From Streptomyces sp. NRRL WC-3618 (GTDB taxonomy: Bacteria > Actinomycetota > Actinomycetes > Streptomycetales > Streptomycetaceae), in contig NZ_LGDW01000044.1 in NCBI RefSeq assembly GCF_001280005.1, positions 1 through 25,113 of the forward strand: a DNA stretch of 25,113 bases. The letters are read 5' to 3'. Positions 16,256-23,131 of the stretch are shown here, piece after piece; the first letter of the stretch is position 1; every line of letters starts with the position of its first letter. The notes beneath the pieces are model-generated. The model was not told the DNA's origin, made no database searches, and worked only from the letters and a program-made list of their open reading frames with translations. Both the position numbers and the translations under genes were made by a program.

Positions 16256-16298
16256 CGTCGCGAATGCATAGCGAATGCCTGGCGAACCCGTAGCGAAC
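16255..16298 (-). promoter_or_regulatory. Four 11-bp direct repeats, PHO-box-like
   Basis: On the minus strand four adjacent 11-mers read GTTCGCTACGG, GTTCGCCAGGC, ATTCGCTATGC and ATTCGCGACGG, sharing RTTCGC at exact 11-bp spacing. Streptomyces PhoP boxes are 11-bp direct repeats built on GTTCACC; these differ mainly by G for A at position 5. The array sits between the rseP stop and the ispG start. Binding by PhoP or a similar dimer array is inference. Confidence 0.4.
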
Positions 16299-16307
16299 GC
16301 AGTTCGG

Positions 16308-17612
16308 CTACGAGATGCGCACCGGGTTGACCACATCCGCCACCAGGACGAGGAGCGTGAAGCAGATGAAGATCCCCGCCACCACATAGGCGACCGGCAT
16401 CAGCTTCGCCACGTCGAACGGGCCCGGGTCCGGGCGCTTGAGCACCCTCGCCAGGTTCCGTCGCAGCGACTCCCACAGGGCGCCCGCGACATGGCCGCCG
16501 TCGAGCGGCAGCAGCGGGAGCATGTTGAAGAGGAAGAGGGACAGGTTGAAGCCCGCCACCAGCATCAGTGCCATCGCCAGTTGCTGGGTGGGCGGGATGT
16601 CCAGGGTGAAGATCTCGCCGCCCACGCGTGCCGCCCCGACCACGCCCATCGGGGAGTCCGCCGCGCGTTCGCCGCCGTCGAAGGCGGCGTTCCACAGGGC
16701 GGGGATCTTGCCGGGCAGGCTGGCGATGGAGTCGACGGCCTCGCCCATCCGGTCGCCCATCCAGGTCAGCGAGTCACCGAAGTCCTGGCGGACGATGCCG
16801 CTGGCCGCGCTGAAGCCGAGGAAGCCGGCCGTGACGTACTTGCCCTTGACGATCTGGCCGCTGGAGTCCTTCTTCGCGACCTGGTTCGTGGCGATCTTCG
16901 CGTGGAGGGTGACGTCCGCGCCCTTGCGTTCGACGACGATCGCCACCTCCTTGCCGGGGTTGGCGCGGATCTCGTCCGAGAGCCGGTTCCAGGTGTCGAC
17001 CTGGACCCCGCCGAAGGAGAGGATCTTGTCGCCCGCCTTGAGGCCCGCCGCTGCGGCCGGGGACGCCGCGTCGGTCTTGCGGCAGTCGTCACGGCCCTGG
17101 CTCTGGGCGATGACGCACTTGGAGACCGAGCTGACGCTGGTGGTCTGCTGCGAGACGCCGAAGCCCATCAGCACGGTCAGGAACAGGGCGACCGCGAGGA
17201 TCAGGTTCATGAACGGGCCCGCGAACATCACGATGACGCGTTTCCACGGCTTGCGCGTGTAGAACAGGCGCTTCTCGTCACCCGGCAGCAGTTCCTCGTA
17301 GGACTGGGCGCGCGCGTCCTCGATCATTCCGCGCCAGGGGGACGTCGAGCGGGCCTCGATGCGGCCGTCCGGGCCCGGCGGGAACATACCGATCATGCGG
17401 ATGTAGCCGCCGAACGGGATCGCCTTGATGCCGTACTCGGTCTCGCCCTTGTTGCGCGACCAGATCGTCGGCCCGAAGCCGACCATGTACTGCGGTACGC
17501 GGATGCCGAACAGCTTCGCCGTGGACAGATGCCCCAGCTCGTGCCAGGCGATCGACACGAGCAGGCCGATCACGAAGACGACTATGCCGAGGATCATCAT
17601 CAGTGCCGTCAT
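16308..17612 (-). CDS. rseP: RseP/RIP-type site-2 zinc metalloprotease
   Basis: This membrane-embedded intramembrane protease has 434 residues. The first transmembrane segment (about 4-24) contains IAWHELGHL with zinc ligands His24/His28 and catalytic Glu25, and the third ligand is in LPLDGG (Asp371), inside the membrane segment [23 protein letters not shown]-like domain (about 170-260: [25 protein letters not shown]) lies between. Other hydrophobic segments are at about 127-152 and 404-430. Homologues cleave anti-sigma factors or remnant signal peptides; the substrate here is unknown. The ATG at 17612 overlaps the dxr stop by 4 nt (ATGA). The linkage to dxr and ispG is common in actinobacteria. 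Confidence 0.96.
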   Translation of the reverse strand: MTALMMILGIVVFVIGLLVSIAWHELGHLSTAKLFGIRVPQYMVGFGPTIWSRNKGETEYGIKAIPFGGYIRMIGMFPPGPDGRIEARSTSPWRGMIEDARAQSYEELLPGDEKRLFYTRKPWKRVIVMFAGPFMNLILAVALFLTVLMGFGVSQQTTSVSSVSKCVIAQSQGRDDCRKTDAASPAAAAGLKAGDKILSFGGVQVDTWNRLSDEIRANPGKEVAIVVERKGADVTLHAKIATNQVAKKDSSGQIVKGKYVTAGFLGFSAASGIVRQDFGDSLTWMGDRMGEAVDSIASLPGKIPALWNAAFDGGERAADSPMGVVGAARVGGEIFTLDIPPTQQLAMALMLVAGFNLSLFLFNMLPLLPLDGGHVAGALWESLRRNLARVLKRPDPGPFDVAKLMPVAYVVAGIFICFTLLVLVADVVNPVRIS

Positions 17613-18895
17613 GCACGGGCCTCCGCCGCTTGCTGGGTGTTCGCTTGCTGTTTCTTCGTCTGCCCGGTCAGTTCCCGGGTCCTCGTCCGTGCCCAGGTCT
17701 CCGCCTCAAGGACGTCCGCCACGGTCAGGGAAGTTCCCGTACGGGGTGTGCCGTGTTCCTCGACGACCCTGGTCACGGTCTCCATGATCCCGTTGAAGGG
17801 CAGTCCGCCGCTGCGAAACGCCTCCACGCACTCCTCGTTCGCCGCATTGAACACCGCGGGGGCCGTGCCCGCGAGCTGCCCGACGTGCCGGGCGAGGCCG
17901 ACCGAGGGGAACGCCTCCGTGTCCAGGGGGAAGAACTCCCAGGTCGACGCCTTGGTCCAGTCGAACGCGGGCGCCGCGTCGGGGACCCGCGCGGGCCAGC
18001 CGAGGCCGATCGCGATAGGGCCACGCATGTCGGGGGGCGTGGCCTGGGCCAGTGTCGATCCGTCCGTGAACTCAACCATCGAGTGGACATACGACTGCGG
18101 ATGCACGACCACCTCAATGCGGTCGAAGGGAATGTCGTAGAGCAGGTGTGCCTCGATCACCTCCAGCCCCTTGTTGACGAGCGTCGCGGAGTTGATCGTG
18201 ATCACCGGGCCCATCGCCCAGGTGGGGTGCGCGAGCGCGTCCTCAACCGTCACGTCGGCCAGCTGCGCCTTCGTACGGCCGCGGAACGGGCCGCCGGACG
18301 CCGTGACGACGAGCTTGCGCACATCGGCGCGGGTGCCGGCCGCCAGCGCCTGGAACAGGGCCGCGTGCTCCGAGTCGACCGGGATGATCTGGCCCGGCTT
18401 GGCGAGCGCCTTCACCAGCGGGCCGCCGACGATGAGCGACTCCTTGTTGGCGAGCGCGAGGGTGCGGCCCGCCTCCAGGGCGGCGAGCGTGGGGGCGAGG
18501 CCGATCGATCCGGTGATGCCGTTCAGCACCGTGTGGCAGGCGGTGGCGGCGAGGTGGGTGGCCGCGTCCGGTCCGGCGAGGATCTCGGGGAGCGGCTCCC
18601 CGGTGGCGTACCGCGCGGACAGTGCCTCGCGCAGGGCGGGTACGGCGTCCTGACGGGCCACCGCGACCGTGCGCACGCGCAGTTGGTGCGCCTGTTCGGC
18701 GAGGAGCTCGATCCGACCACCCGCGGCGGAGAGCCCGGTGACCCGGAAGCGGTCCGGGTTGCGCAGCACGAGATCGATGGCCTGGGTGCCGATCGACCCG
18801 GTGGAACCGAGGATCACCACGTCCCGGGAGCCGTCCGCGGCGACGGGGTCGAAGACGAGGTGCGGGTCTGCGAGTGGGGCTGGACTGTCGGTCAT
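17609..18895 (-). CDS. dxr: 1-deoxy-D-xylulose-5-phosphate reductoisomerase
   Basis: Dxr (IspC) converts DXP to MEP with NADPH and is the target of fosmidomycin. The 428-residue protein has the nucleotide-binding GSTGSIG (30-36), [12 protein letters not shown] (147-158), the metal ligands in DSEH (Asp174, Glu176) and [10 protein letters not shown] (Glu245), and SGGPFRG plus HPTWAMG around the active site. All look intact. The N-terminal about 23 residues and the Gln/Ala-rich C-terminal tail are extensions relative to E. coli. The ATG at 18895 has GGAGAG directly adjacent, an unusually short spacing, but no better in-frame start is seen. It is the first gene of the dxr-rseP-ispG unit. Confidence 0.97.
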   Translation of the reverse strand: MTDSPAPLADPHLVFDPVAADGSRDVVILGSTGSIGTQAIDLVLRNPDRFRVTGLSAAGGRIELLAEQAHQLRVRTVAVARQDAVPALREALSARYATGEPLPEILAGPDAATHLAATACHTVLNGITGSIGLAPTLAALEAGRTLALANKESLIVGGPLVKALAKPGQIIPVDSEHAALFQALAAGTRADVRKLVVTASGGPFRGRTKAQLADVTVEDALAHPTWAMGPVITINSATLVNKGLEVIEAHLLYDIPFDRIEVVVHPQSYVHSMVEFTDGSTLAQATPPDMRGPIAIGLGWPARVPDAAPAFDWTKASTWEFFPLDTEAFPSVGLARHVGQLAGTAPAVFNAANEECVEAFRSGGLPFNGIMETVTRVVEEHGTPRTGTSLTVADVLEAETWARTRTRELTGQTKKQQANTQQAAEARA

Positions 18896-19051
18896 CTCTC
18901 CATTGTGGCCGTTGCCGCCGGCAGTGAGGACAGGGCGTCCTCAAGGCCGAAGTGTTCATAAGCGAAACCCACATAAAGATCGTGTGATAACACTTCTTTC
19001 CTGGCCGGTGGACGACCGGTCAGTCGTGGACGAAGTCCTTGGGGGATCTCT

Positions 19052-19504
19052 ATGCGTATTCGACGCCTTGCCCTGCCCGCTCTCGCGGGCGCCGTCGCCC
19101 TGACCTGCGCGGTGGTGAGCACTCCGGCCCAGGCGGCCGGCGGCGTGGTCATCCGGCACGTGTGGTTCGACAGTCCGGGTTCCGACAACCGCTCCAACGC
19201 CTCCCTCAACGGGGAGTGGGTGGAGATCAAGAACACCAGCTCTGCGGCCATTTCGCTCCGGGGCTGGGTCCTGAAGGATGTCGCCAATCACAAGTACCCC
19301 TTCGCCAGTCTGAGGATAGGCGCGGGTAAGACCATGAAGATCCACACGGGCAGCGGCAGGGACACCACGACGTCCAAGTTCCAGAACCGGCGCGCCTACG
19401 TCTGGAACAACACCAGCGACACGGCGATCCTGACGAGAGCGAACGGCACGAAGGTCGACGACTGCAAGTGGACGACCAGCGACCCCAGCGACAAGTGGTG
19501 CTAG
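19052..19504 (+). CDS. Small secreted lamin-tail-domain (LTD) protein
   Basis: This 150-residue protein starts at an ATG with GGGGGA 5 nt upstream. It has a Sec signal peptide (RIRR, then LALPALAGAVALTCAVV, then TPAQA with predicted cleavage after Ala28). The mature part is a single LTD-like beta sandwich: NGEWVEIKNTSSAAISLRGWVLKD (about 50-73), GKTMKIHTGSG and NRRAYVWNNTSDTAILTRANG. A Cys138/Cys150 pair could form a disulfide. LTD domains are found in exported nucleases and surface proteins; here there is no catalytic partner domain. It is divergent from dxr across 156 nt that include an AT-rich stretch (18953-18998). Function is unknown. Confidence 0.92.
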   Translation: MRIRRLALPALAGAVALTCAVVSTPAQAAGGVVIRHVWFDSPGSDNRSNASLNGEWVEIKNTSSAAISLRGWVLKDVANHKYPFASLRIGAGKTMKIHTGSGRDTTTSKFQNRRAYVWNNTSDTAILTRANGTKVDDCKWTTSDPSDKWC

Positions 19505-19570
19505 ACGCTCCGCTGAACGGGCGGTTCCTTATCTGCGGATAGTGGGATCTGCGGGTAGTGGGGGGGCCTT

Positions 19571-19613
19571 GTCGCGCGGTTCCTCGCGCCCCTGGGGCGC
19601 GAGGAACCGCGCC
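19571..19613. terminator. Perfect 19-bp palindromic terminator between convergent genes
   Basis: GCGCGGTTCCTCGCGCCCC (19574-19592) pairs perfectly with 19594-19612 around a single central base. It lies between the LTD gene stop and the acyl-CoA dehydrogenase stop 15 nt away, so it can serve both strands. A truncated relative is at 11245-11277. Confidence 0.8.
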
Positions 19614-19627
19614 GGGCGACATGCACC

Positions 19628-21607
19628 TCAGCGGATGGGGCGGTGGACGTTCTCCTGGGTGGTGGGGCCCGGGGTGGCGTCCGCGATCCAGGGGCCCTCG
19701 CCCGAGAGGTCGACGACGCCCTGCTCCAGCCAGGTGTACGTACCGGTGAGGACGCCCTTGACCACCGCGCGGTCGAGGTCGTCGGTGTTGTTCCACAGCC
19801 GGCCGAAGAGTTCCTCGACGCGGACGCGGGCCTGGCGGCAGAAGACGTCGGCGAGTTGGTAGGCCTCGCGGCCGTTGGAGCCCTGGGTGCGCAGGAGTTC
19901 GGCGCGTACGCAGGCCGCGCTCATCGCGAACAGTTCGGCGCCGATGTCGACGATCCGGCCGAGGAAGCCCTGCTTGGTCTCCATCCGGCCCTGCCAGCGG
20001 GACATGGCGTAGAAGGTGGAGCGGGCCAGTTTGCGGGCGCTTCGCTCGACGTACCGCAGATGCGGCGAGAGGTCGACCTCGTGCTTGAACTCGCTGTAGG
20101 AGATGGGCAGTTGACCTGCACCCGTGACGAGCTTCGGCAGCCACTTGGCGTAGAAGACACCGGCGTTCGCGCCCGCCCGTGCCTTGTCCGACAGCGACTT
20201 GTCGGGGTCGATGAGGTCCCCGGCGACCGTCAGATGGGCGTCGACCGCCTCGCGGGCGATCAGCAGGTGCATGATCTCCGTCGAGCCCTCGAAGATGCGG
20301 TTGATACGCAGGTCGCGCAGCATCTGTTCGGCGGGGACCGCCCGTTCCCCGCGGGCGGCGAGCGACTCGGCGGTCTCGAAACCGCGTCCGCCGCGGATCT
20401 GGACGAGTTCGTCGGCCATCAGCCAGGCCATCTCGGAGCCGTACAGCTTGGCGAGGGCGGCCTCGATGCGGATGTCGTTGCGGTTCTCGTCGGCCATCTG
20501 GGAGGAGAGGTCCACGACGGCCTCAAGGGCGAAGGTGGTGGCCGCGATGAAGCTGATCTTCGCGCCGACCGCCTCGTGCAGCGCGACCGGCCTGCCCCAC
20601 TGCTCCCGTACGCCCGACCACTCCCGGGCGATCTTCAGACACCACTTCCCGGCGCCCACGCACATCGCGGGCAACGACAGCCGGCCCGTGTTCAGAGTCG
20701 TCAAGGCGATCTTCAGGCCCGCGCCCTCGGGGCCGATCCGGTTGGCGGCCGGGACGCGCACCCGGTGGAGGCGGGTGACGCCGTTCTCCAGGCCGCGCAG
20801 GCCCATGAAGGCGTTGCGGTGTTCGACGGTGACGCCCTCGGAGGCGGTCTCGACGACGAACGCGGTGATCCCGCCCTTGTGGCCCTCGGACTTCGGTACG
20901 CGGGCCATGACGACGAGGAGGTCGGCGACGACCCCGTTGGTCGTCCAGAGCTTGACCCCGTCCAGGATGTAGTCGTCGCCGTCCGGTACCGCGCTGGTGG
21001 CCAGCCGCGCCGGGTCGGAGCCGACGTCCGGCTCCGTCAGCAGGAACGCGGAGATGTCGGTGCGGGCGCAGCGCGGCAGGAACTCGTCCTTCTGTTCCTG
21101 GGTGCCGAAAAGTTTCAGCGGCTGCGGTACGCCGATCGACTGATGGGCGGAGAGCAGCGCGCCGAGCGCCGGGTTCGCGGAGCCGACCAGGGCGAGCGCC
21201 TTGTTGTAGTACACCTGGGTGAGGCCGAGGCCGCCGTACTTGGTGTCGATCTTCATGCCGAGGGCGCCGAGCTCCTTGAGCCCGTTGATCACCTCGTCCG
21301 GGATCCGGGCCTCGCGCTCGATCCGGGCCGCGTCGATTTTCGTCTCGCAGAACTCGCGCAGCCTGGCGAGGAACTCCTCGCCGCGCCGCGCGTCCTCGGA
21401 GGGCGGGAGCGGGTGCGGGTGGATGAGATCGAGCCGGAAGCGGCCGAGGAACAGTTCCTTGGCGAAGCTGGGCTTTCGCCAGCCCTGTTCCCGGGCGGCC
21501 TCCGCCACCTGGCGGGCCTCCCGCTCGGTGACGTGGGGTTTGACGGTGGGTGGGGCGCCGGCTTGGGCCGTGGGCTGGGCGGTGGGTTTGACTGGGCTTG
21601 CGGACAT
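19628..21607 (-). CDS. Acyl-CoA dehydrogenase, long (VLCAD/ACAD9-like) form
   Basis: This is a flavin-dependent enzyme that introduces the alpha-beta double bond of acyl-CoA in beta-oxidation. The ATG at 21607, with GAGGTG upstream, gives 659 residues. After a Pro/Ala/Thr-rich leader (1-25) come the N-terminal helical domain (about 70-190), the beta domain with FLLTEPDVGSDPARL and YILDGVKLWTTNG, and the C-terminal helical domain with RINRIFEGSTEIMHLLIAREA, where Glu440 fits the catalytic base. The extra 200 or so residues at the end resemble the C-terminal extension of VLCAD-type enzymes rather than short- or medium-chain ones. Chain-length preference is inference. It stands alone, convergent with the LTD gene and divergent from the lacI gene. 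Confidence 0.93.
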   Translation of the reverse strand: MSASPVKPTAQPTAQAGAPPTVKPHVTEREARQVAEAAREQGWRKPSFAKELFLGRFRLDLIHPHPLPPSEDARRGEEFLARLREFCETKIDAARIEREARIPDEVINGLKELGALGMKIDTKYGGLGLTQVYYNKALALVGSANPALGALLSAHQSIGVPQPLKLFGTQEQKDEFLPRCARTDISAFLLTEPDVGSDPARLATSAVPDGDDYILDGVKLWTTNGVVADLLVVMARVPKSEGHKGGITAFVVETASEGVTVEHRNAFMGLRGLENGVTRLHRVRVPAANRIGPEGAGLKIALTTLNTGRLSLPAMCVGAGKWCLKIAREWSGVREQWGRPVALHEAVGAKISFIAATTFALEAVVDLSSQMADENRNDIRIEAALAKLYGSEMAWLMADELVQIRGGRGFETAESLAARGERAVPAEQMLRDLRINRIFEGSTEIMHLLIAREAVDAHLTVAGDLIDPDKSLSDKARAGANAGVFYAKWLPKLVTGAGQLPISYSEFKHEVDLSPHLRYVERSARKLARSTFYAMSRWQGRMETKQGFLGRIVDIGAELFAMSAACVRAELLRTQGSNGREAYQLADVFCRQARVRVEELFGRLWNNTDDLDRAVVKGVLTGTYTWLEQGVVDLSGEGPWIADATPGPTTQENVHRPIR

Positions 21608-21807
21608 GAGGCACACCTCGCCGCGAATCGGGATCTTGGGGACCGTACGGAACTGATCAGTGCTACTCGATCGTTGGTACCCGATAACGGGCGACCTCAC
21701 CAGTCCTCGCGCGGCCGTCCGGCGGCCACCGGGATCCGACGGGCACTCCCCAGTGGACACCGCACAGTGCGAAAGTAGCCGTGACGGCTGAAAAAGCCTC
21801 GAAAATC
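21608..21807 (-). promoter_or_regulatory. Upstream region of the acyl-CoA dehydrogenase gene
   Basis: This is the left part of a 340-nt divergent gap. It holds a 10-bp perfect palindrome, ACTGATCAGT (21652-21661), 45 nt before the start codon, which could be an operator. I see no convincing -35/-10 pair and no gene here. Confidence 0.3.
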
Positions 21808-21829
21808 GTTGTCGAAGCGCTTCGACAAC
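21808..21829. promoter_or_regulatory. LacI-type operator O1 (perfect 22-bp palindrome)
   Basis: GTTGTCGAAGC and its exact complement meet at a central CG, the standard LacI/GalR operator layout (central CpG in AAGCGCTT). It lies 3 bp upstream of a candidate -35 and 119 bp before the lacI-family start. Confidence 0.75.
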
Positions 21830-21832
21830 ATA

Positions 21833-21861
21833 TGGACACTCACTCCGGGTGGGGATACTGT
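21833..21861 (+). promoter_or_regulatory. Candidate promoter of the lacI-family gene
   Basis: TGGACA (21833-21838), a 17-bp spacer and TACTGT (21856-21861) resemble the Streptomyces housekeeping consensus. The two operator sites bracket it. Confidence 0.45.
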
Positions 21862-21910
21862 CGTTCCATCCCTCACTCGCTGTCACCCGTCACTGTCATC
21901 CGTTACGCGC

Positions 21911-21931
21911 ACTGTCGAAGCGCTTCACACA
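21911..21931. promoter_or_regulatory. LacI-type operator O2 (imperfect)
   Basis: TGTCGAAGCGCTTC is shared exactly with O1, and the right arm then diverges (ACAC). Its centre is 103 bp from that of O1 and it lies 17 nt before the start codon, so binding would block transcription or translation initiation. Confidence 0.6.
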
Positions 21932-21947
21932 ATACTTGGAGAGCTGG

Positions 21948-22961
21948 ATGGTCACTCTCGCCGAGGTCGCCCAGCACGCCGGAGTCTCGGCGAGCACGGT
22001 GAGCTATGTCCTCAGCGGCAAGCGGTCCATCTCCGTGAGCACCCGGCAGCGGGTCGAGCAGAGCATCCAACAGCTCGGATACCACCCGAACGCGGGTGCC
22101 CGGGCGCTGGCCAGCAACCGTTCCAACATCATCGCTCTGATGGTCCCGCTGCGTACGGACATGTACGTGCCGGTGATGATGGAGATCGCCATCGCGGTCG
22201 CCACCAACGCCCGCACACACGGGTACGACGTCCTCCTGCTCACCGGCGAGGAGGGCCCCGACGCCGTGCGCCGGGTGACCGGCAGCGGGCTCGCCGACGC
22301 GATGATCCTGATGGACGTCGAACTCGACGACGAGCGGCTTCCGTTGCTGCGCGGCACCGACCAGCCGTCGGTGCTGATCGGGCTGCCGGCCGCCACCGAG
22401 GGCCTGACCTGCGTCGACCTCGACTTCGGGGCGACGGGCGCCCTGTGCGCCGAGCACCTCGCGAAGCTCGGGCACCGCGACATCGCTGTCATCGGCGAGG
22501 CGCCCGCCGTCTACGAACGGCACACCGGCTTCGCCGAGCGCACGCTCGACGGACTCCGGACCCGGTCGAGGGAGTTGGGGGTGCGGGTGCTGCACCGGCC
22601 GTGCGAGGGCGGGTACGACGCGATGACCGTCACCCTGGCCAGGATCTTCGACGAACGGCCGGGCACCACGGGGTTCGTCGTGCAGAACGAGGCGGCGGTC
22701 GAGCCACTGCTCGCGCTGCTGCGCCAGCAGGGACGGGCGGTGCCGGAGGACGTGTCGGTCATCGCGGTCTGCCCGGACCAGGTCGCCACCCAGGCCTCGG
22801 TGCGGCTGACGTCCGTCGCCATTCCGGCGCAGGAGATGGGGCGGCGGGCGGTGGAACTGCTGATCGCGAAGCTCGACGGGCACGGCAGCGACGAAGTCGC
22901 GCTGATCGCACCCGAGTTGACGGTGCGGGCGAGCACAGGGCCGGCGCCGGTCACTTCCTGA
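21948..22961 (+). CDS. LacI/GalR-family transcriptional regulator
   Basis: The ATG at 21948 with GGAGAG upstream gives 337 residues. The N-terminal helix-turn-helix is VTLAEVAQHAGVSASTVSYVLSG (2-24), followed by the hinge region NAGARALASNRSN (48-60). The rest is a periplasmic-binding-protein-like sensor domain (MVPLRTDMYVPVMMEIAIA, then VLIGLPA, then LGHRDIAVIGE, then DVSVIAVCPDQ). Effector residues cannot be assigned. Two matching operators flank its own promoter, so it is probably autoregulated. The GH31 gene 170 nt downstream on the same strand suggests control of an alpha-glycoside pathway, with the sugar as inducer (inference). Confidence 0.95.
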   Translation: MVTLAEVAQHAGVSASTVSYVLSGKRSISVSTRQRVEQSIQQLGYHPNAGARALASNRSNIIALMVPLRTDMYVPVMMEIAIAVATNARTHGYDVLLLTGEEGPDAVRRVTGSGLADAMILMDVELDDERLPLLRGTDQPSVLIGLPAATEGLTCVDLDFGATGALCAEHLAKLGHRDIAVIGEAPAVYERHTGFAERTLDGLRTRSRELGVRVLHRPCEGGYDAMTVTLARIFDERPGTTGFVVQNEAAVEPLLALLRQQGRAVPEDVSVIAVCPDQVATQASVRLTSVAIPAQEMGRRAVELLIAKLDGHGSDEVALIAPELTVRASTGPAPVTS

Positions 22962-23018
22962 ACCGGGCACCTCCCGGTCCGACCACCACCACTCCCCCTT
23001 CGACTCACACACTCAACG

Positions 23019-23054
23019 CCCACACCCACCGGCCCCACGTCCGGCGGGTGTGGG
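23019..23054 (+). terminator. Intergenic hairpin between lacI-family gene and GH31 gene
   Basis: A 14-bp stem with one non-Watson-Crick position (CCCACACCCACCGG against CCGGCGGGTGTGGG) and an 8-nt loop. It could attenuate read-through into the glycosidase gene or separate two transcripts. Confidence 0.5.
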
Positions 23055-23131
23055 GGAGCCCTGCCTGTTTCCCGGTCCGGCGAAGCCGCACCGGATCCCT
23101 CTCCCCCACTCCTTCCTTCAGGAGCCGCCAC

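Noticed and set aside
18981..18992. Short palindrome GTGTGATAACAC as an operator before the LTD gene
   Set aside because: Only 4-bp arms; too short to call without comparative data.
21661..21690. Operator around CGATCG and GGTACC in the acyl-CoA dehydrogenase upstream region
   Set aside because: The symmetry breaks after 3-6 bp on each side when checked base by base.
19643..21778. Plus-strand frame of 711 codons opposite the acyl-CoA dehydrogenase
   Set aside because: It is the antisense of a well-conserved enzyme and the translation has no family features.
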